The notes: a model not told the origin generated them from the sequence alone. A stretch of 64,000 bases of DNA from Trujillonella endophytica (GCF_900110555.1 NZ_FOEE01000014.1:1-64000); one strand, 5' to 3'; counted from the stretch's first letter, positions 1 through 8,750 are shown. Translations and numbers: made by a program.

Positions 1-39
1 CGGACAGGACAGTGATGGGCGCCTCTTGCACAGGCTCCT

Positions 40-3000
40 ATGAGGTCACGGACGTCCCGCCCGGTGACGTGCAGGGACGGGGCCACCCCCACACGGCCGA
101 CACATCCCACAGCAGGACAGCAAGGCGTCGGTCAGGCGGAGAGTCAGACCACCAGGGGTGACCCCGTCCTCTCCATCCTCACTGTCAGGCGACGTGGTTC
201 CGGCGACATCGGCGTCGTCGTCGGGGAGGCCGGGACGCACTTCAGGGTCGCTTTCGGTGCGGCCGTCGTCATGCTCGACGGCGAGGAGTTGGACTTCGCG
301 CCGAGAACGCCGGCCGAACTGCTCAGCGACGGCACCCTAGGAGATCCGGAGGCGCACGCTATTCGGATCCAGGCGCACTACCTCCAGCACGCCTACCGCC
401 ACGATCCTCTGGCGAGCCTCACCAACGCTCGTATCGAGCCGCAGATGCACCAGGTATTCGTGGCGCATCGGGTGACCAACAAGCTGCGGCCCCGCATGAT
501 CCTGGCGGATGAGGTAGGTCTCGGTAAGACGATCGAAGCCGGCCTCATCCTCAAGGAGCTGCGGGCGAGGGAGCAGATCTCACGGGTTCTCATCGTGAGC
601 CCGGCGAGTTTGACGCGGCAGTGGCAGACGGAACTAGCGTCGAAGTTCAACGAGAACTTCGAGATCATGGACGGCGCGGCGGCCAAGTACCTGGGAAGAG
701 CGGACGCCAATCCCTTCCTGGCTCGGGACAACGTCATCTGCTCTCTGCCGTTCGCCTACGGAGCGAAGAGGAGCGAGCAGATCCTCGAGGCCGAGTGGGA
801 TCTCGTCATCTTCGACGAGGCCCACAGGGTGCGCCGCACCCGTCAGAAGGAGACTAACGCTTACAAGCTCGCCGACGAGCTCAAGGAGACGACGAACGGT
901 CTCCTCCTCCTGACGGCGACCCCTGTGCAACTCGATCCGTTCGAGCTGTACTCGCTCATCCAGCTGGTCGAGCCCGGCATGTTCCGCAACGAGAAGGCGT
1001 TCGAGCAGCAGCGGTCGAACATCCCGCGGCTCAACGAGCTGATGAAGCAACTCGAGGCGTGGGACACGCTCAGTGCGGACGAGCGCCGAGCCCTCTTCAG
1101 CAAGGAGGGACGACTGCTCGATCACGTGGGTTGCGCTGACTCCGAGACCCTTGCGGACGATCACACTCGGGCCGAAGTCGTCGCGCGTGTCGTCGCCATG
1201 CATCCTCTCGCCGACGTCATGGTCCGGAACCGGAAGGCCGAGCTCGGACTGGCCGGGCGACGGCGGGCGAGTACTGAGTTGGTGGAGCTCTCCGTTGAGG
1301 AGCTAGAGCTGTACGACGATGTCACGGAGTACATCCGTGAGGGCTACAACCGAGCTCGGCTCGACAAGAACACCGCTGTCGGATTCCTGATGGTGGCGTA
1401 CCAGAAGATGTTGACCAGCAGTTCGCATGCTCTGAGGACGAGCTTCCGTCGCCGCATCGCCGCGCTCCAGGGGGATCGTGCCGCGGTGATCGCGCGTGCG
1501 AGGGCAACGGCAAGGTCGCTCGAGGGTGAGCTGGACGACCCCTTCGAGCTGAGCGACCCGACGGAGGAGGCGGCGGCCGTCTTGCTGCACGCCGACTACA
1601 TCGATGTGGAGATCAGGCAGCTGAGCGAGCTGGCTGCTCGTCTCGACCTCGTGCGGGACAGCAAGATGATGAAGGCTGCCGTCGTCTGTGAGCGGATCCT
1701 GCAGGAGCCCGACGCGAAGATCGTCATCTTCACGCAGTTCGTGGAGACGCAGACGTTTCTTGCCAAGACGCTCCGCTCCAATGGCATCGCCACGGCCCTC
1801 TTCAACGGTCGTATGGACGCCGACGAGAAGGAGCAGGCGGTCCGCGAGTTCCGGGAACGAGCTTCGGTGCTCGTCAGCACGGAGGCCGGCGGAGAGGGAC
1901 GGAACCTGCAGTTCGCCAACCATCTGATCAACTTCGACCTGCCGTGGAACCCCATGAAGGTCGAGCAGCGCATCGGTCGACTCGACCGGATCGGCCAGAA
2001 GCGACCGGTCAACATCTACAACCTCGTCGCGCAGGGAACTCTGGAGGAGAGAGTCCTCGAGGTGCTCGCCGTTCGCATCAGGCTGTTCGAGGAGTCGATC
2101 GGCGCGCTCGATCCGATCCTCGGAAGCATCGAGAAGGACATCGAGCGCTTCGCGCTCTCGGACGAGATCAACGGGGACGCGAGCTTCTCGCTGTACTCCG
2201 AGGAGCTCGAGAAGCAGGTCCTGCAAGCGCAGGCGGTCGAGAAGCGGCTGGGTGACTTCGTGCTCGACCGAGCCAGCTTCCGCCGGGATCAGCTCAACGA
2301 GCTTCAGCAGCACGCGTCCATGGCCACGCAAGACGACGTCGCCGAGTACTGCCGCCGCATCCTGGAGTGGAAGGGTGGCTTCCTGAGCGACCACGAGGAC
2401 GGTGGCGACGCCGTCCACCTGTCCCTCGGCGCCATGAACAGCCTCGGACTGCAGGAGAGAAGCTTTCGAGGGGTGTTCGCCACCTCGGAAGCCCTGCGCC
2501 GGGACGATCTGGAGTTCTTCGCCTTCGGCCACGCCCTGGTCGACAAGCTGGTGGCACACGGGGCGGCCCTCGAAGGCGCGACCGTGGGGTGCCGGTACTC
2601 AACCGACGTACCGCCAGGGACCTGGGTGGAGGTCGTCTACGAGACTCGGGTCAGAGGGCTGACGAACCGTGGCTCGCTGGTCCGCCATCTGGTCGGCGAG
2701 AATCTCGCTGTCAGCAGTCAGCGCTTGACCCGCCGACCGGACGACGCGCCCGCAGAGGTCGCTCCCCCCTCCTGGGTCTCCGACGCCGTCGTCGCCAGCC
2801 AGCGCCAGTTCGATGCTCAGTTCCAGGAGCAGCGGCGCACATTCACGCTGGAGTACGAGGACGTTCGCAAAGCTCTGCTGGAGCGTGCGGACAGGCTCTA
2901 CGCCTACAAGAAGGACCGCCTCGAACTGCAGGTCACCCAGGCGCGCGAGTGGCTCGACGCCCGGTCGGGCGGCGACGTCAGCGCCCGGGACCGCAAGGTG

Positions 3001-3150
3001 CTGCCCGCGCGCAAGGGAAAGCTGGCCAAGGACCTCGAGCGGGTGGCGGAGCTTGAGGAGCTGCACCAGCTCGAGTGCGACGACGTCCGACGGCGCGAGC
3101 TGGAGATGGAGTCGACCGTGGCGTGGGCAGCTGTGGTGGTCGGCCGGTGA
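40..3150 (+). CDS. RapA/SNF2-family DEAH helicase
   Basis: Large SNF2-type ATPase, expected to translocate on or remodel nucleic acid in the cytoplasm. Walker A DEVGLGKT lies at about residues 157-164, DEAH at 259-262, LTATP near 294, then the second RecA lobe with TEAGGEGRNL near 614 and QRIGRLDRIGQ near 644. The long C-terminal part (700-1036) is charged and helical with no domain I recognise. Residues 1-42 look unlike the family and the ATG at 40 has no Shine-Dalgarno; GTG 62 is an alternative start. The stop overlaps the next GTG by four bases, so it is co-translated with an Hsp70-like protein. RapA-like transcription recycling is possible, but the partners argue for a defence or stress complex. 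Helicase identity is firm; the role is inference. Confidence 0.88.
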   Translation: MRSRTSRPVTCRDGATPTRPTHPTAGQQGVGQAESQTTRGDPVLSILTVRRRGSGDIGVVVGEAGTHFRVAFGAAVVMLDGEELDFAPRTPAELLSDGTLGDPEAHAIRIQAHYLQHAYRHDPLASLTNARIEPQMHQVFVAHRVTNKLRPRMILADEVGLGKTIEAGLILKELRAREQISRVLIVSPASLTRQWQTELASKFNENFEIMDGAAAKYLGRADANPFLARDNVICSLPFAYGAKRSEQILEAEWDLVIFDEAHRVRRTRQKETNAYKLADELKETTNGLLLLTATPVQLDPFELYSLIQLVEPGMFRNEKAFEQQRSNIPRLNELMKQLEAWDTLSADERRALFSKEGRLLDHVGCADSETLADDHTRAEVVARVVAMHPLADVMVRNRKAELGLAGRRRASTELVELSVEELELYDDVTEYIREGYNRARLDKNTAVGFLMVAYQKMLTSSSHALRTSFRRRIAALQGDRAAVIARARATARSLEGELDDPFELSDPTEEAAAVLLHADYIDVEIRQLSELAARLDLVRDSKMMKAAVVCERILQEPDAKIVIFTQFVETQTFLAKTLRSNGIATALFNGRMDADEKEQAVREFRERASVLVSTEAGGEGRNLQFANHLINFDLPWNPMKVEQRIGRLDRIGQKRPVNIYNLVAQGTLEERVLEVLAVRIRLFEESIGALDPILGSIEKDIERFALSDEINGDASFSLYSEELEKQVLQAQAVEKRLGDFVLDRASFRRDQLNELQQHASMATQDDVAEYCRRILEWKGGFLSDHEDGGDAVHLSLGAMNSLGLQERSFRGVFATSEALRRDDLEFFAFGHALVDKLVAHGAALEGATVGCRYSTDVPPGTWVEVVYETRVRGLTNRGSLVRHLVGENLAVSSQRLTRRPDDAPAEVAPPSWVSDAVVASQRQFDAQFQEQRRTFTLEYEDVRKALLERADRLYAYKKDRLELQVTQAREWLDARSGGDVSARDRKVLPARKGKLAKDLERVAELEELHQLECDDVRRRELEMESTVAWAAVVVGR

Positions 3151-4511
3151 GCCAGGCAGTCGCGTATGGCGTCGACTTCGGGACGAGCAACAGCTCGATC
3201 GCCGTCGCCTACGCGGATGGGACGACGAAGGTCGTGGCCGCAGAGAAATCCGGTGCGCCGGAACTGCGGTCGCTCGTCTACCTCCACCGCGATGGCAACC
3301 GGCTGACTGGGCAGGCTTCGGCGCAGGCGTTCGTCGCGATGGCCACGGCCCAGACATCCTGCGGCACCTGCACCCTCGTGGACCGCGGACGCTCCGGGAC
3401 CTTCACCCAGTGTCGCCAGCACCGCCGGGGTGGGAGCTGCCGGGACAGCCGGCTGCTGGCTCAGATCAAGAGGGATCTTTCGTCCGAGCATCTGGATCGG
3501 ACGAACAGCTGGACCCGCGACTACCGCTTCACCGACCTCGTGGCCGTGATTCTCAAGCGGCTCAAGCGGTCTGCGGACCAGCTCACCGGTCAGGACGTTC
3601 GTACGGTCGCCATCGGTCGACCTGTGCGGTTCCCCGGTGTCGAGTCCGATCCTGTTCGACTGCAGAGCTTGGCGGAGGACCGGCTGCACCAGGCCGCCGT
3701 CAGCGCAGGATTCCGGCACGTCGACCTGGTGCCTGAACCGCAGGCTGCTGTGACGGTCGAGGGCGTGCAAGACGGGATTGTCGTCTGCACCGACTTCGGG
3801 GGCGGCACCTTCGACGTCGCGGTCCTCTCCAAGAGGCGGAACCACGGCAAGGTGCTGGCTCTGGGCGGAGTCACGGTTGGTGGGGAGACGTTCGACAGCC
3901 GGATCTTCGATTTGGAGCTCTTTGCTGCCCTCGGGCTCGACGCGGTGCCGACCATGTCCGGCCCGGAGCGCGTGCGGCTTCCCGGTTGGTTCCGGTCGAA
4001 GTTGCGGTCGCTGGCGGGCTGTCAGGAGCTCCTGATGGACGACCGAGTCGGACCCTTGCTGCGGGACTTGTCTGCAAGCGGCAACTCCCGAGTCGCTGAC
4101 GCCCTCCGTGAGTTGCTCTACGGGGGACAGGCGTGGGCGTGTTTCCAAGCCATCGAACGCGCGAAGATTCAGCTGTCGAGCCAGTACGAGGCGCGCCTGG
4201 TCCTGCGTCGCCCACCGCATCTCGACATCGATGTGGTCGTGGAGCGGTCGGAATTCGAGGATGCCATCGCCGCCGAGCTCGCCCGCGTGGAGGCTTGCAT
4301 CCTCGAAACCCTCGAGAAGGCGGGCGTGACGCCGACCGAGGTGAGCTACGTGACCCGGACCGGAGGTTCGTCGCGCATCCCGGCGTTCGAGGCGATGCTC
4401 GGTTTTCGCTTCGGCGCCGGGAACGTCGTCGATCGAGATGCCTTCACCACCGTCGTTACAGGCTTGGCGCAGTACGCCCACGGGTCTTGGCAGGAGCGGA
4501 GAGGCGCGTGA
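3147..4511 (+). CDS. Hsp70-like ATPase domain protein, no substrate-binding domain
   Basis: 454 residues forming only an actin/Hsp70-type nucleotide-binding fold. Phosphate-1 motif DFGTSNSS lies at 10-17, phosphate-2 DFGGGTFDVAV near 216, adenosine motif TGGSSRIP near 405. DnaK is about 600 residues; here the beta-sandwich substrate domain and lid are absent. Cysteines 72, 75, 89 and 98 (C-x2-C-x13-C-x8-C) sit in an insertion in subdomain I that could bind zinc. Starts at GTG in a GTGA overlap with the helicase stop and ends in another GTGA overlap with the next small gene, so the three are one translational unit. Probably an ATP-driven switch for the helicase rather than a general chaperone (inference). 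Confidence 0.85.
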   Translation: MSQAVAYGVDFGTSNSSIAVAYADGTTKVVAAEKSGAPELRSLVYLHRDGNRLTGQASAQAFVAMATAQTSCGTCTLVDRGRSGTFTQCRQHRRGGSCRDSRLLAQIKRDLSSEHLDRTNSWTRDYRFTDLVAVILKRLKRSADQLTGQDVRTVAIGRPVRFPGVESDPVRLQSLAEDRLHQAAVSAGFRHVDLVPEPQAAVTVEGVQDGIVVCTDFGGGTFDVAVLSKRRNHGKVLALGGVTVGGETFDSRIFDLELFAALGLDAVPTMSGPERVRLPGWFRSKLRSLAGCQELLMDDRVGPLLRDLSASGNSRVADALRELLYGGQAWACFQAIERAKIQLSSQYEARLVLRRPPHLDIDVVVERSEFEDAIAAELARVEACILETLEKAGVTPTEVSYVTRTGGSSRIPAFEAMLGFRFGAGNVVDRDAFTTVVTGLAQYAHGSWQERRGA

Positions 4512-4696
4512 ACGAGCCGTACGTCCCTACGGGCGAGGAGTTCGACGAGGGCAAGTTGCCTCAGCGGCCACGCCCTGAGAGGACTGCGAAAGAACCGGAC
4601 CGAACGCACCTGGCGGACCGTGCCCGACGGGTGCGCGAGTTCGTGCTGGAAGTCAGTCCGGACGTCGACGCGACGGAGCCGCGGCCGGAGCGCTGA
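4508..4696 (+). CDS. small charged protein, third gene of helicase-Hsp70 unit
   Basis: 62-residue protein rich in Glu, Asp, Arg and Pro, with no cysteine, signal peptide or membrane segment. The only predicted ordered part is a short amphipathic stretch (LADRARRVREFVLEV). It starts at GTG inside the stop of the Hsp70-like gene (GTGA), the same coupling used upstream, which is the best reason to believe it. I do not recognise a family. It could be an adaptor linking the Hsp70-like ATPase to the helicase, but that is only suggested by the coupling. Confidence 0.6.
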   Translation: MNEPYVPTGEEFDEGKLPQRPRPERTAKEPDRTHLADRARRVREFVLEVSPDVDATEPRPER

Positions 4697-5019
4697 CGCC
4701 GCTGACGTCGACGCTCCTGGCGGCACGTCGGCCCTCGCGTCGAACGCGAACCCCTAGCGACTGAGACGGCGGAAGCGAACGGCCCCGAGACCGTCGACCA
4801 CAGGCGGCTCCGCTTTCACTCGCGATGGCCAGCAGGTGTCGCTCGTCAGTGTCCTGGTTGACGCGTGTCAGTCTTCATGTGAGTCCCCGTGCAACTGGCG
4901 CGGGCAACCCGGTACGAGTGCTCAGTCGTCGACCGGGCGCAGGCCCCGAGTCAGGAGAGAAGTCGGTCTCTTGTTGCAGCCGGCTCGGTACGCGCACAAA
5001 TACTTCGAGGAGTGGGGCC
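4697..5019 (+). other. intergenic region, possible promoter at its end
   Basis: 323 bases without a supportable gene. The last 50 bases hold a weak promoter-like arrangement (TTGCAG followed about 18 bases later by AAATAC) and an AGGAG at 5008-5012 that serves the gene starting at 5020. No strong hairpin follows the small gene at 4696, so read-through from the helicase unit is possible. Confidence 0.3.
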
Positions 5020-6171
5020 GTGGAAACGCAGTTCACCCGCAGCGGGCCGGGACAGTCGTGGCGTCTCGCCTACCAGATCCTGGGCAGCGACGGGTCGATT
5101 CCGAATCCTCGCGGAATCCGCTACATCGCTCCCGGTTCAGCTGAGGCCGAGGGGCTCGGTCTGCCTTCGCCCGCGCGCCCCCTCCCGCCGCTACCGGCGG
5201 ACGCTTCCGCAGTCATGGGGGCGGTCCAACTCGCCAATCTCGGCATCGGCGTCGTAAACCTCGCAATCTCGACGGCTGTCCTGGTCGAGGTGAAGAAGCA
5301 GACCCGCATGCTCCGGGAACTCCAGGTCGGGCTCACTGAGGTCCGGGCCGGGGTCAGCGACATCCTGGAGAGGACGGAGCGCATCGACCTCAACGTCGCG
5401 GAGGTGCAGCTCCGCGAGACGCTCAAGCATGCGCTGAGGTCGGCAGCCAAGGACCATGAGGTCGACCTGGTTCTGTTGACCCAATTGGTTCGTGGGGCTC
5501 TCGGTCGGTTCTTCGAGTCGATCGGTGGACCCCTCGGTCCAGGAACCAAGCGAGACCTCACGCTCTCCTCGGACGTGCGCGAGATGGCGGAGGCCGCACT
5601 CCACCTCCTCTGGGCGGCCCGCTTGACCGCCATCGAGGCGCACAACCGGTCCTGCGGCGGTGACCCGCTGCAGGTCGTCCGCGACGACGGGGTGCAGAAC
5701 CGCCTCCGGACGCTCGCGGACACCGCAGCGCTCGTGGCTGCCACCGGAGTCGCCAAGCAGATGGCCAAGAGAGTCAGCAAGGACCTGCGCAGCAACCGGC
5801 TGTTCTTCGGGCGCGCCGATGGCGTCCTCCGCGTCATGGACGAGCACGTGGCACGCCTCGACACCTCTCTGAACAGTCTCGGTCCCGTTCCTCAGGCCCG
5901 GTCGCTGCTGGCGGAGCTCGAGGACCAGGAAGTCCTGGTCGAGGCCCGTAAGGTCGGCGCGGATGCGGTGAGTGCCGTGCTCGGTGACTACCTCTTGGCC
6001 TGGACGGCTCACACCGATGCCGGCCTGTTGTGGAGACTCTGCTACGAACTCGACCTGCAAGACGATGGGACCTACTGGCGTGGGCTCGAGGGCTGGATGA
6101 CAGCGTTGATGCCTGGGGCGGCGGATTCACCACTCGGCATCTCCCGTGGTGTCCCTGAACCCGTGGGCTGA
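5020..6171 (+). CDS. unknown protein with hydrophobic segment and coiled coil
   Basis: 383 residues. GTG 5020 is chosen over the upstream open frame because AGGAG sits eight bases before it. Residues 1-60 are soluble and Pro-rich toward the end. Residues 64-90 form one hydrophobic, Gly/Ala/Val-rich helix, 90-130 look like a coiled coil (VKKQTRMLRELQVGLTEV), and the rest is helical with many Leu/Arg/Glu. There is no catalytic motif. This architecture resembles membrane-tethered effector or sensor proteins, but I do not recognise the family. It follows the helicase-Hsp70 unit on the same strand after 323 bases and precedes a gene remnant, so it may be a fourth component or a separate cargo gene. 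Confidence 0.7.
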   Translation: METQFTRSGPGQSWRLAYQILGSDGSIPNPRGIRYIAPGSAEAEGLGLPSPARPLPPLPADASAVMGAVQLANLGIGVVNLAISTAVLVEVKKQTRMLRELQVGLTEVRAGVSDILERTERIDLNVAEVQLRETLKHALRSAAKDHEVDLVLLTQLVRGALGRFFESIGGPLGPGTKRDLTLSSDVREMAEAALHLLWAARLTAIEAHNRSCGGDPLQVVRDDGVQNRLRTLADTAALVAATGVAKQMAKRVSKDLRSNRLFFGRADGVLRVMDEHVARLDTSLNSLGPVPQARSLLAELEDQEVLVEARKVGADAVSAVLGDYLLAWTAHTDAGLLWRLCYELDLQDDGTYWRGLEGWMTALMPGAADSPLGISRGVPEPVG

Positions 6172-6288
6172 AGCCACGACGCAGACAAAAAATCGGCCTT
6201 TTCGAGATGCTCTAAGGCAACCCATCGGCGATGTCGGCGGCGGCGTGCGCGGACGAGCCCGCCGCGTAGCCGACCTGAGCGATCGCTG

Positions 6289-6692
6289 CAGGGCCGCGGC
6301 TGGGTGGACGCCGACGGCGTGCAGGCGCGCATCGGCCCGGACGACGTGCTCGTCGCGCCGTACAACAACCAGGGCCGTACAACAACCAGGTCGGGCTGAT
6401 CCGGTCGCTGCTGCCGGACGGCGCCCGGGTCGGCACCGTGGACAAGTTCCAGGGGCAGGAGGCGCCGGTCGTCATCTACTCGATGACCTCGACCAGCGCG
6501 GAGGACGCCCCGCGCGGCGTCTCGTTCCTCTACGACCTGCACCGGCTCAACGTCGCGGTCTCCCGGGCGAAGGCGCTGGCGGTCGTGGTGATGAGCGAGG
6601 AACTGCTGGGCGCCGCGGTGCGGACACCGGAGCAGCTGCGCCAGGTCAATGCGCTGTGTCGACTCGTCGAGATGGCGACCGTCGTCGATTGA
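6289..6692 (+). pseudogene. C-terminal remnant of superfamily 1 helicase, frameshifted
   Basis: The translation contains the end of a UvrD/Dna2-like helicase of the kind fused to RecB-like nucleases: GRGWVDADG and IGPDDVLVAPYNNQ in one frame, then VGTVDKFQGQEAPVV (motif V) and LNVAVSRAK (motif VI) in another. The frames are separated by a 17-bp tandem duplication at 6358-6390. The upstream ATPase lobe and any nuclease domain are absent, so this is a decayed 3-prime end. Its place beside the helicase-Hsp70 island suggests it marks an old recombination boundary. Confidence 0.75.
6358..6390 (+). repeat. 17-bp-period tandem duplication causing a frameshift
   Basis: The 16-mer ccgtacaacaaccagg occurs at 6358-6373 and again at 6375-6390. 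Removing one 17-base unit restores a continuous reading frame through PYNNQVGLIRSLL, which shows directly that the duplication broke the helicase frame. Confidence 0.9.
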
Positions 6693-7081
6693 GAGGCACG
6701 GCGTGGTTCCGGCGTGCGTGTCGCGGCCGTCGGTGCCGAAAGCGCGCGGGCGATCTCGGCTCTCGCGGGCGATCTCGCTCTTCAGGGGCTTCTGAGGGCC
6801 GTGGAGCCCGTGGGGCTGGACGGTTCCGGTACCGGCGCGTCATCCCATGAGAACCGCGTCGGGCGGCCATCCTTGCCCCACTGACAAGACGTCCGCTCCG
6901 TCGCGATAGCGGTTGATGTGGACTGTCCGCCGACCACGAGCCCACGCCCAGAACGACGGGGTCGGGCTTCGACAGGCGCACGGGTGATCGCCAGGTGAGT
7001 GCTGCCCTCGGCAGCGCGCCTTGACGCCTCTCCGTGCACCACGCCTGTGACCGGTTCGCGGACGACGACGAGAGGAACGAC
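6693..7081 (+). other. intergenic region, nothing recognised
   Basis: 389 bases between the helicase remnant and the next small gene. The open frames on both strands look like GC-driven shadows. It holds a short direct repeat (gcgggcgatctcg around 6748 and 6768). AGAGG at 7069-7073 is the ribosome binding site for the gene at 7082. Confidence 0.3.
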
Positions 7082-7375
7082 ATGACCCACATCCAGACGC
7101 AGGCGGAGCCGACGCCCGAGCAGCCGGTCAAGAAGCAGCGGCACATCTTCCGCTGGGTCTTCCTGGCGATCCAGGCGCTGTTCCTGATCTGGATCATCTC
7201 CGGCGTCGGGGACGCCGCCGACAACTGCGACGGCGAGGTCGGGCAGGCGCTCGATATGTGCCAGGCGGGTACTGCCGTCGGCGCCGGCATCGGTGTGGCC
7301 CTGGTGATCTTCCTGTGGGTTGCCGTCGACGTGATCCTCGGCATCACCTACTTGATCGTCCGCAAGAAGCGGTGA
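7082..7375 (+). CDS. small two-helix membrane protein
   Basis: 97 residues, starting at ATG 7082 after an AGAGG. The N-terminus is polar (about 23 residues); a first membrane helix follows (FRWVFLAIQALFLIWIISGV), then a short loop with two cysteines (NCDG...DMC), then a second helix (GAGIGVALVIFLWVAVDVIL) and a basic tail RKKR. The paired cysteines would lie between the helices, possibly outside the cell and disulphide-bonded. Similar small proteins are common and uncharacterised in actinomycetes. No functional call is possible. The last five codons are duplicated in tandem beyond the stop, and a strong terminator follows. Confidence 0.75.
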   Translation: MTHIQTQAEPTPEQPVKKQRHIFRWVFLAIQALFLIWIISGVGDAADNCDGEVGQALDMCQAGTAVGAGIGVALVIFLWVAVDVILGITYLIVRKKR

Positions 7376-7390
7376 CGCAAGAAGCGGTGA
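7361..7390 (+). repeat. tandem 15-bp duplication of a gene end including its stop
   Basis: cgcaagaagcggtga is repeated exactly at 7361-7375 and 7376-7390. The first copy encodes the last four residues and stop of the membrane protein; the second gives the same codons and an in-frame second stop immediately downstream. Confidence 0.95.
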
Positions 7391-7391
7391 C

Positions 7392-7444
7392 GCACTGACG
7401 GAGAAGGCCCCGGTCCTGGAGACCGGGGCCTTCTCCGTCAGCGC
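7392..7444. terminator. strong bidirectional hairpin terminator
   Basis: A 24-bp stem with one mismatch pairs 7392-7415 with 7421-7444 around a five-base loop. It lies between the convergent ends of the membrane protein (stop 7375) and the minus-strand zinc-ribbon gene (stop 7483), so it can serve both. Confidence 0.85.
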
Positions 7445-7482
7445 TCGATCGAGGACCCGGACGCCACCGGCATCCACGGGGC

Positions 7483-8307
7483 TCACCGGGCTGCGGGCGA
7501 CTGGTTCTTGGCCTGTGCCAGGAATTGCGCGGCCAGTTGCAGGTCGTCGAAGTGCGGCTCGACGAGCTCCTTCAGCAGGTCGTTGCTCCAGACGATCAGC
7601 CGGCCCAGCGTCCGCTGCGTCCGCTCGACGGCGGGCAGCTCGAGCCCGAACACCCGCTCGGCGATCTCCTTCTTGCCGCCGACCGCCGCCGTGTACTTCA
7701 GCACCGGCAGGAAGCGGTCGGGGTGGGCCACGACGAGCACCTTGGTCAGCAGCGCCTCCTTGAACCCGGGGAAGGCGGCCTGGTGCGTGCCGACGACGAG
7801 CTGGTCGATGCGGTCCTCTTCCCGGCCGGGCCCGCGCAGCAGGTGCTCGATGGTCCTGCGCAACTGCCGGGCGGCGCGCTCGGGCCCGACCCGCTCCCAC
7901 GTGGTGCTGAAGGTCGCCATCCGCCCGGCATTGGCGACGGTGGCTGTCGTGGTGAAGCTGTACAGCTCTTCCGGCGGGGCGGTCGGCAGGCCCTCCTCGC
8001 TGAAGAGGAACCGGTAGCGGGCGCGGTAGGCGGCCGTGTCCTCGTCGACCACCGGACGCTGCTCGAGGAACTGCTCCCGCAGCTGAGCCACGCGCTCCAG
8101 GACCTCGGGCCGGACGTCGGAGGCGCGGGGGAACTGGCCCTGCAGCGCGTCGATGCCCGGGGGAGGGGTGTAGCCCCGCCGGGCGGCCGCGGTCCGCTCG
8201 CGGGACCACCGGTGCCCGCAGGAGCCGCAGCGCAGGATCCGGGTGCCATCGGGCTGCACCTCACCGTCCAGGTCGTCGGACGAGCAGGTGGGGCAGATGA
8301 CCGGCAT
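7483..8307 (-). CDS. zinc-ribbon hypothetical protein
   Basis: 274 residues from ATG 8307, with GAGAGG upstream. Residues 1-35 are a zinc ribbon (CPTCSSDD and CGSCGHRW). After a linker comes a mixed helical domain in which the stretch HPDRFLPVLKYTAAVGGKKEIAERV and the C-terminal HFDDLQLAAQFLAQA recall the N-terminal modules of some McrB-like and restriction-associated proteins. That resemblance is weak and from memory. It is monocistronic, ends at a shared terminator and has no nuclease or ATPase motif. I would call it unknown, with a possible nucleic-acid-related role suggested only by the zinc ribbon. Confidence 0.75.
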   Translation of the reverse strand: MPVICPTCSSDDLDGEVQPDGTRILRCGSCGHRWSRERTAAARRGYTPPPGIDALQGQFPRASDVRPEVLERVAQLREQFLEQRPVVDEDTAAYRARYRFLFSEEGLPTAPPEELYSFTTTATVANAGRMATFSTTWERVGPERAARQLRRTIEHLLRGPGREEDRIDQLVVGTHQAAFPGFKEALLTKVLVVAHPDRFLPVLKYTAAVGGKKEIAERVFGLELPAVERTQRTLGRLIVWSNDLLKELVEPHFDDLQLAAQFLAQAKNQSPAAR

Positions 8308-8558
8308 TGCGGGTTCCTCTCGAGAGCGCGCCGCGGGGCGGTGCAACTCGGTGGTGGAGCTGTTCGGTCCGCGGTTCGCGGTGTGGCCGGCGCTCGGCGA
8401 CATGCGCCGTCGTCCCCTCCACCGACATCCTCTCCTCTCGCGCCGGCGAACCGTGCAGGAGGCGATCACGCCGGCCGTGGGACTTCCGACCTCCGCCCGC
8501 CGCGCCGCGGCGCCGGGCTCCGTACGCTGGGGCCAGACCAGCAGGGGAAGGACGCATC

Positions 8559-8750
8559 ATGGCGAGGCACCTGAACGACGAGACGGCCGAGTTCAAGATG
8601 CCCCGTCCGGGGCGGCACGCGGCCGACGACGAGAACCACGAGCAGGACGACGCCCAGCAGGAGCCCGAGGCGACCAAGCGCTTCGACCCGGGCTTCCGCG
8701 AGCGTCCCCGCCCCGCGCCGCCGGCGCCGCCGAGCTCCGACCAGCGGTAG
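8559..8750 (+). CDS. small acidic, proline-tailed protein
   Basis: 63 residues from ATG 8559, preceded by AGGGGAAGGA. The middle is strongly acidic (DDENHEQDDAQQEPE) and the tail is Arg/Pro-rich (RERPRPAPPAPP). It looks intrinsically disordered, with no cysteine or membrane segment. It lies alone between a divergent zinc-ribbon gene and a convergent alcohol dehydrogenase gene. The good ribosome site and an amino-acid make-up unlike the other frames support expression. Function unknown. Confidence 0.6.
   Translation: MARHLNDETAEFKMPRPGRHAADDENHEQDDAQQEPEATKRFDPGFRERPRPAPPAPPSSDQR

Noticed and set aside
1303-2559. 418-residue minus-strand frame inside the helicase gene
   Set aside because: Antisense shadow; the plus strand carries conserved helicase motifs through the same region.
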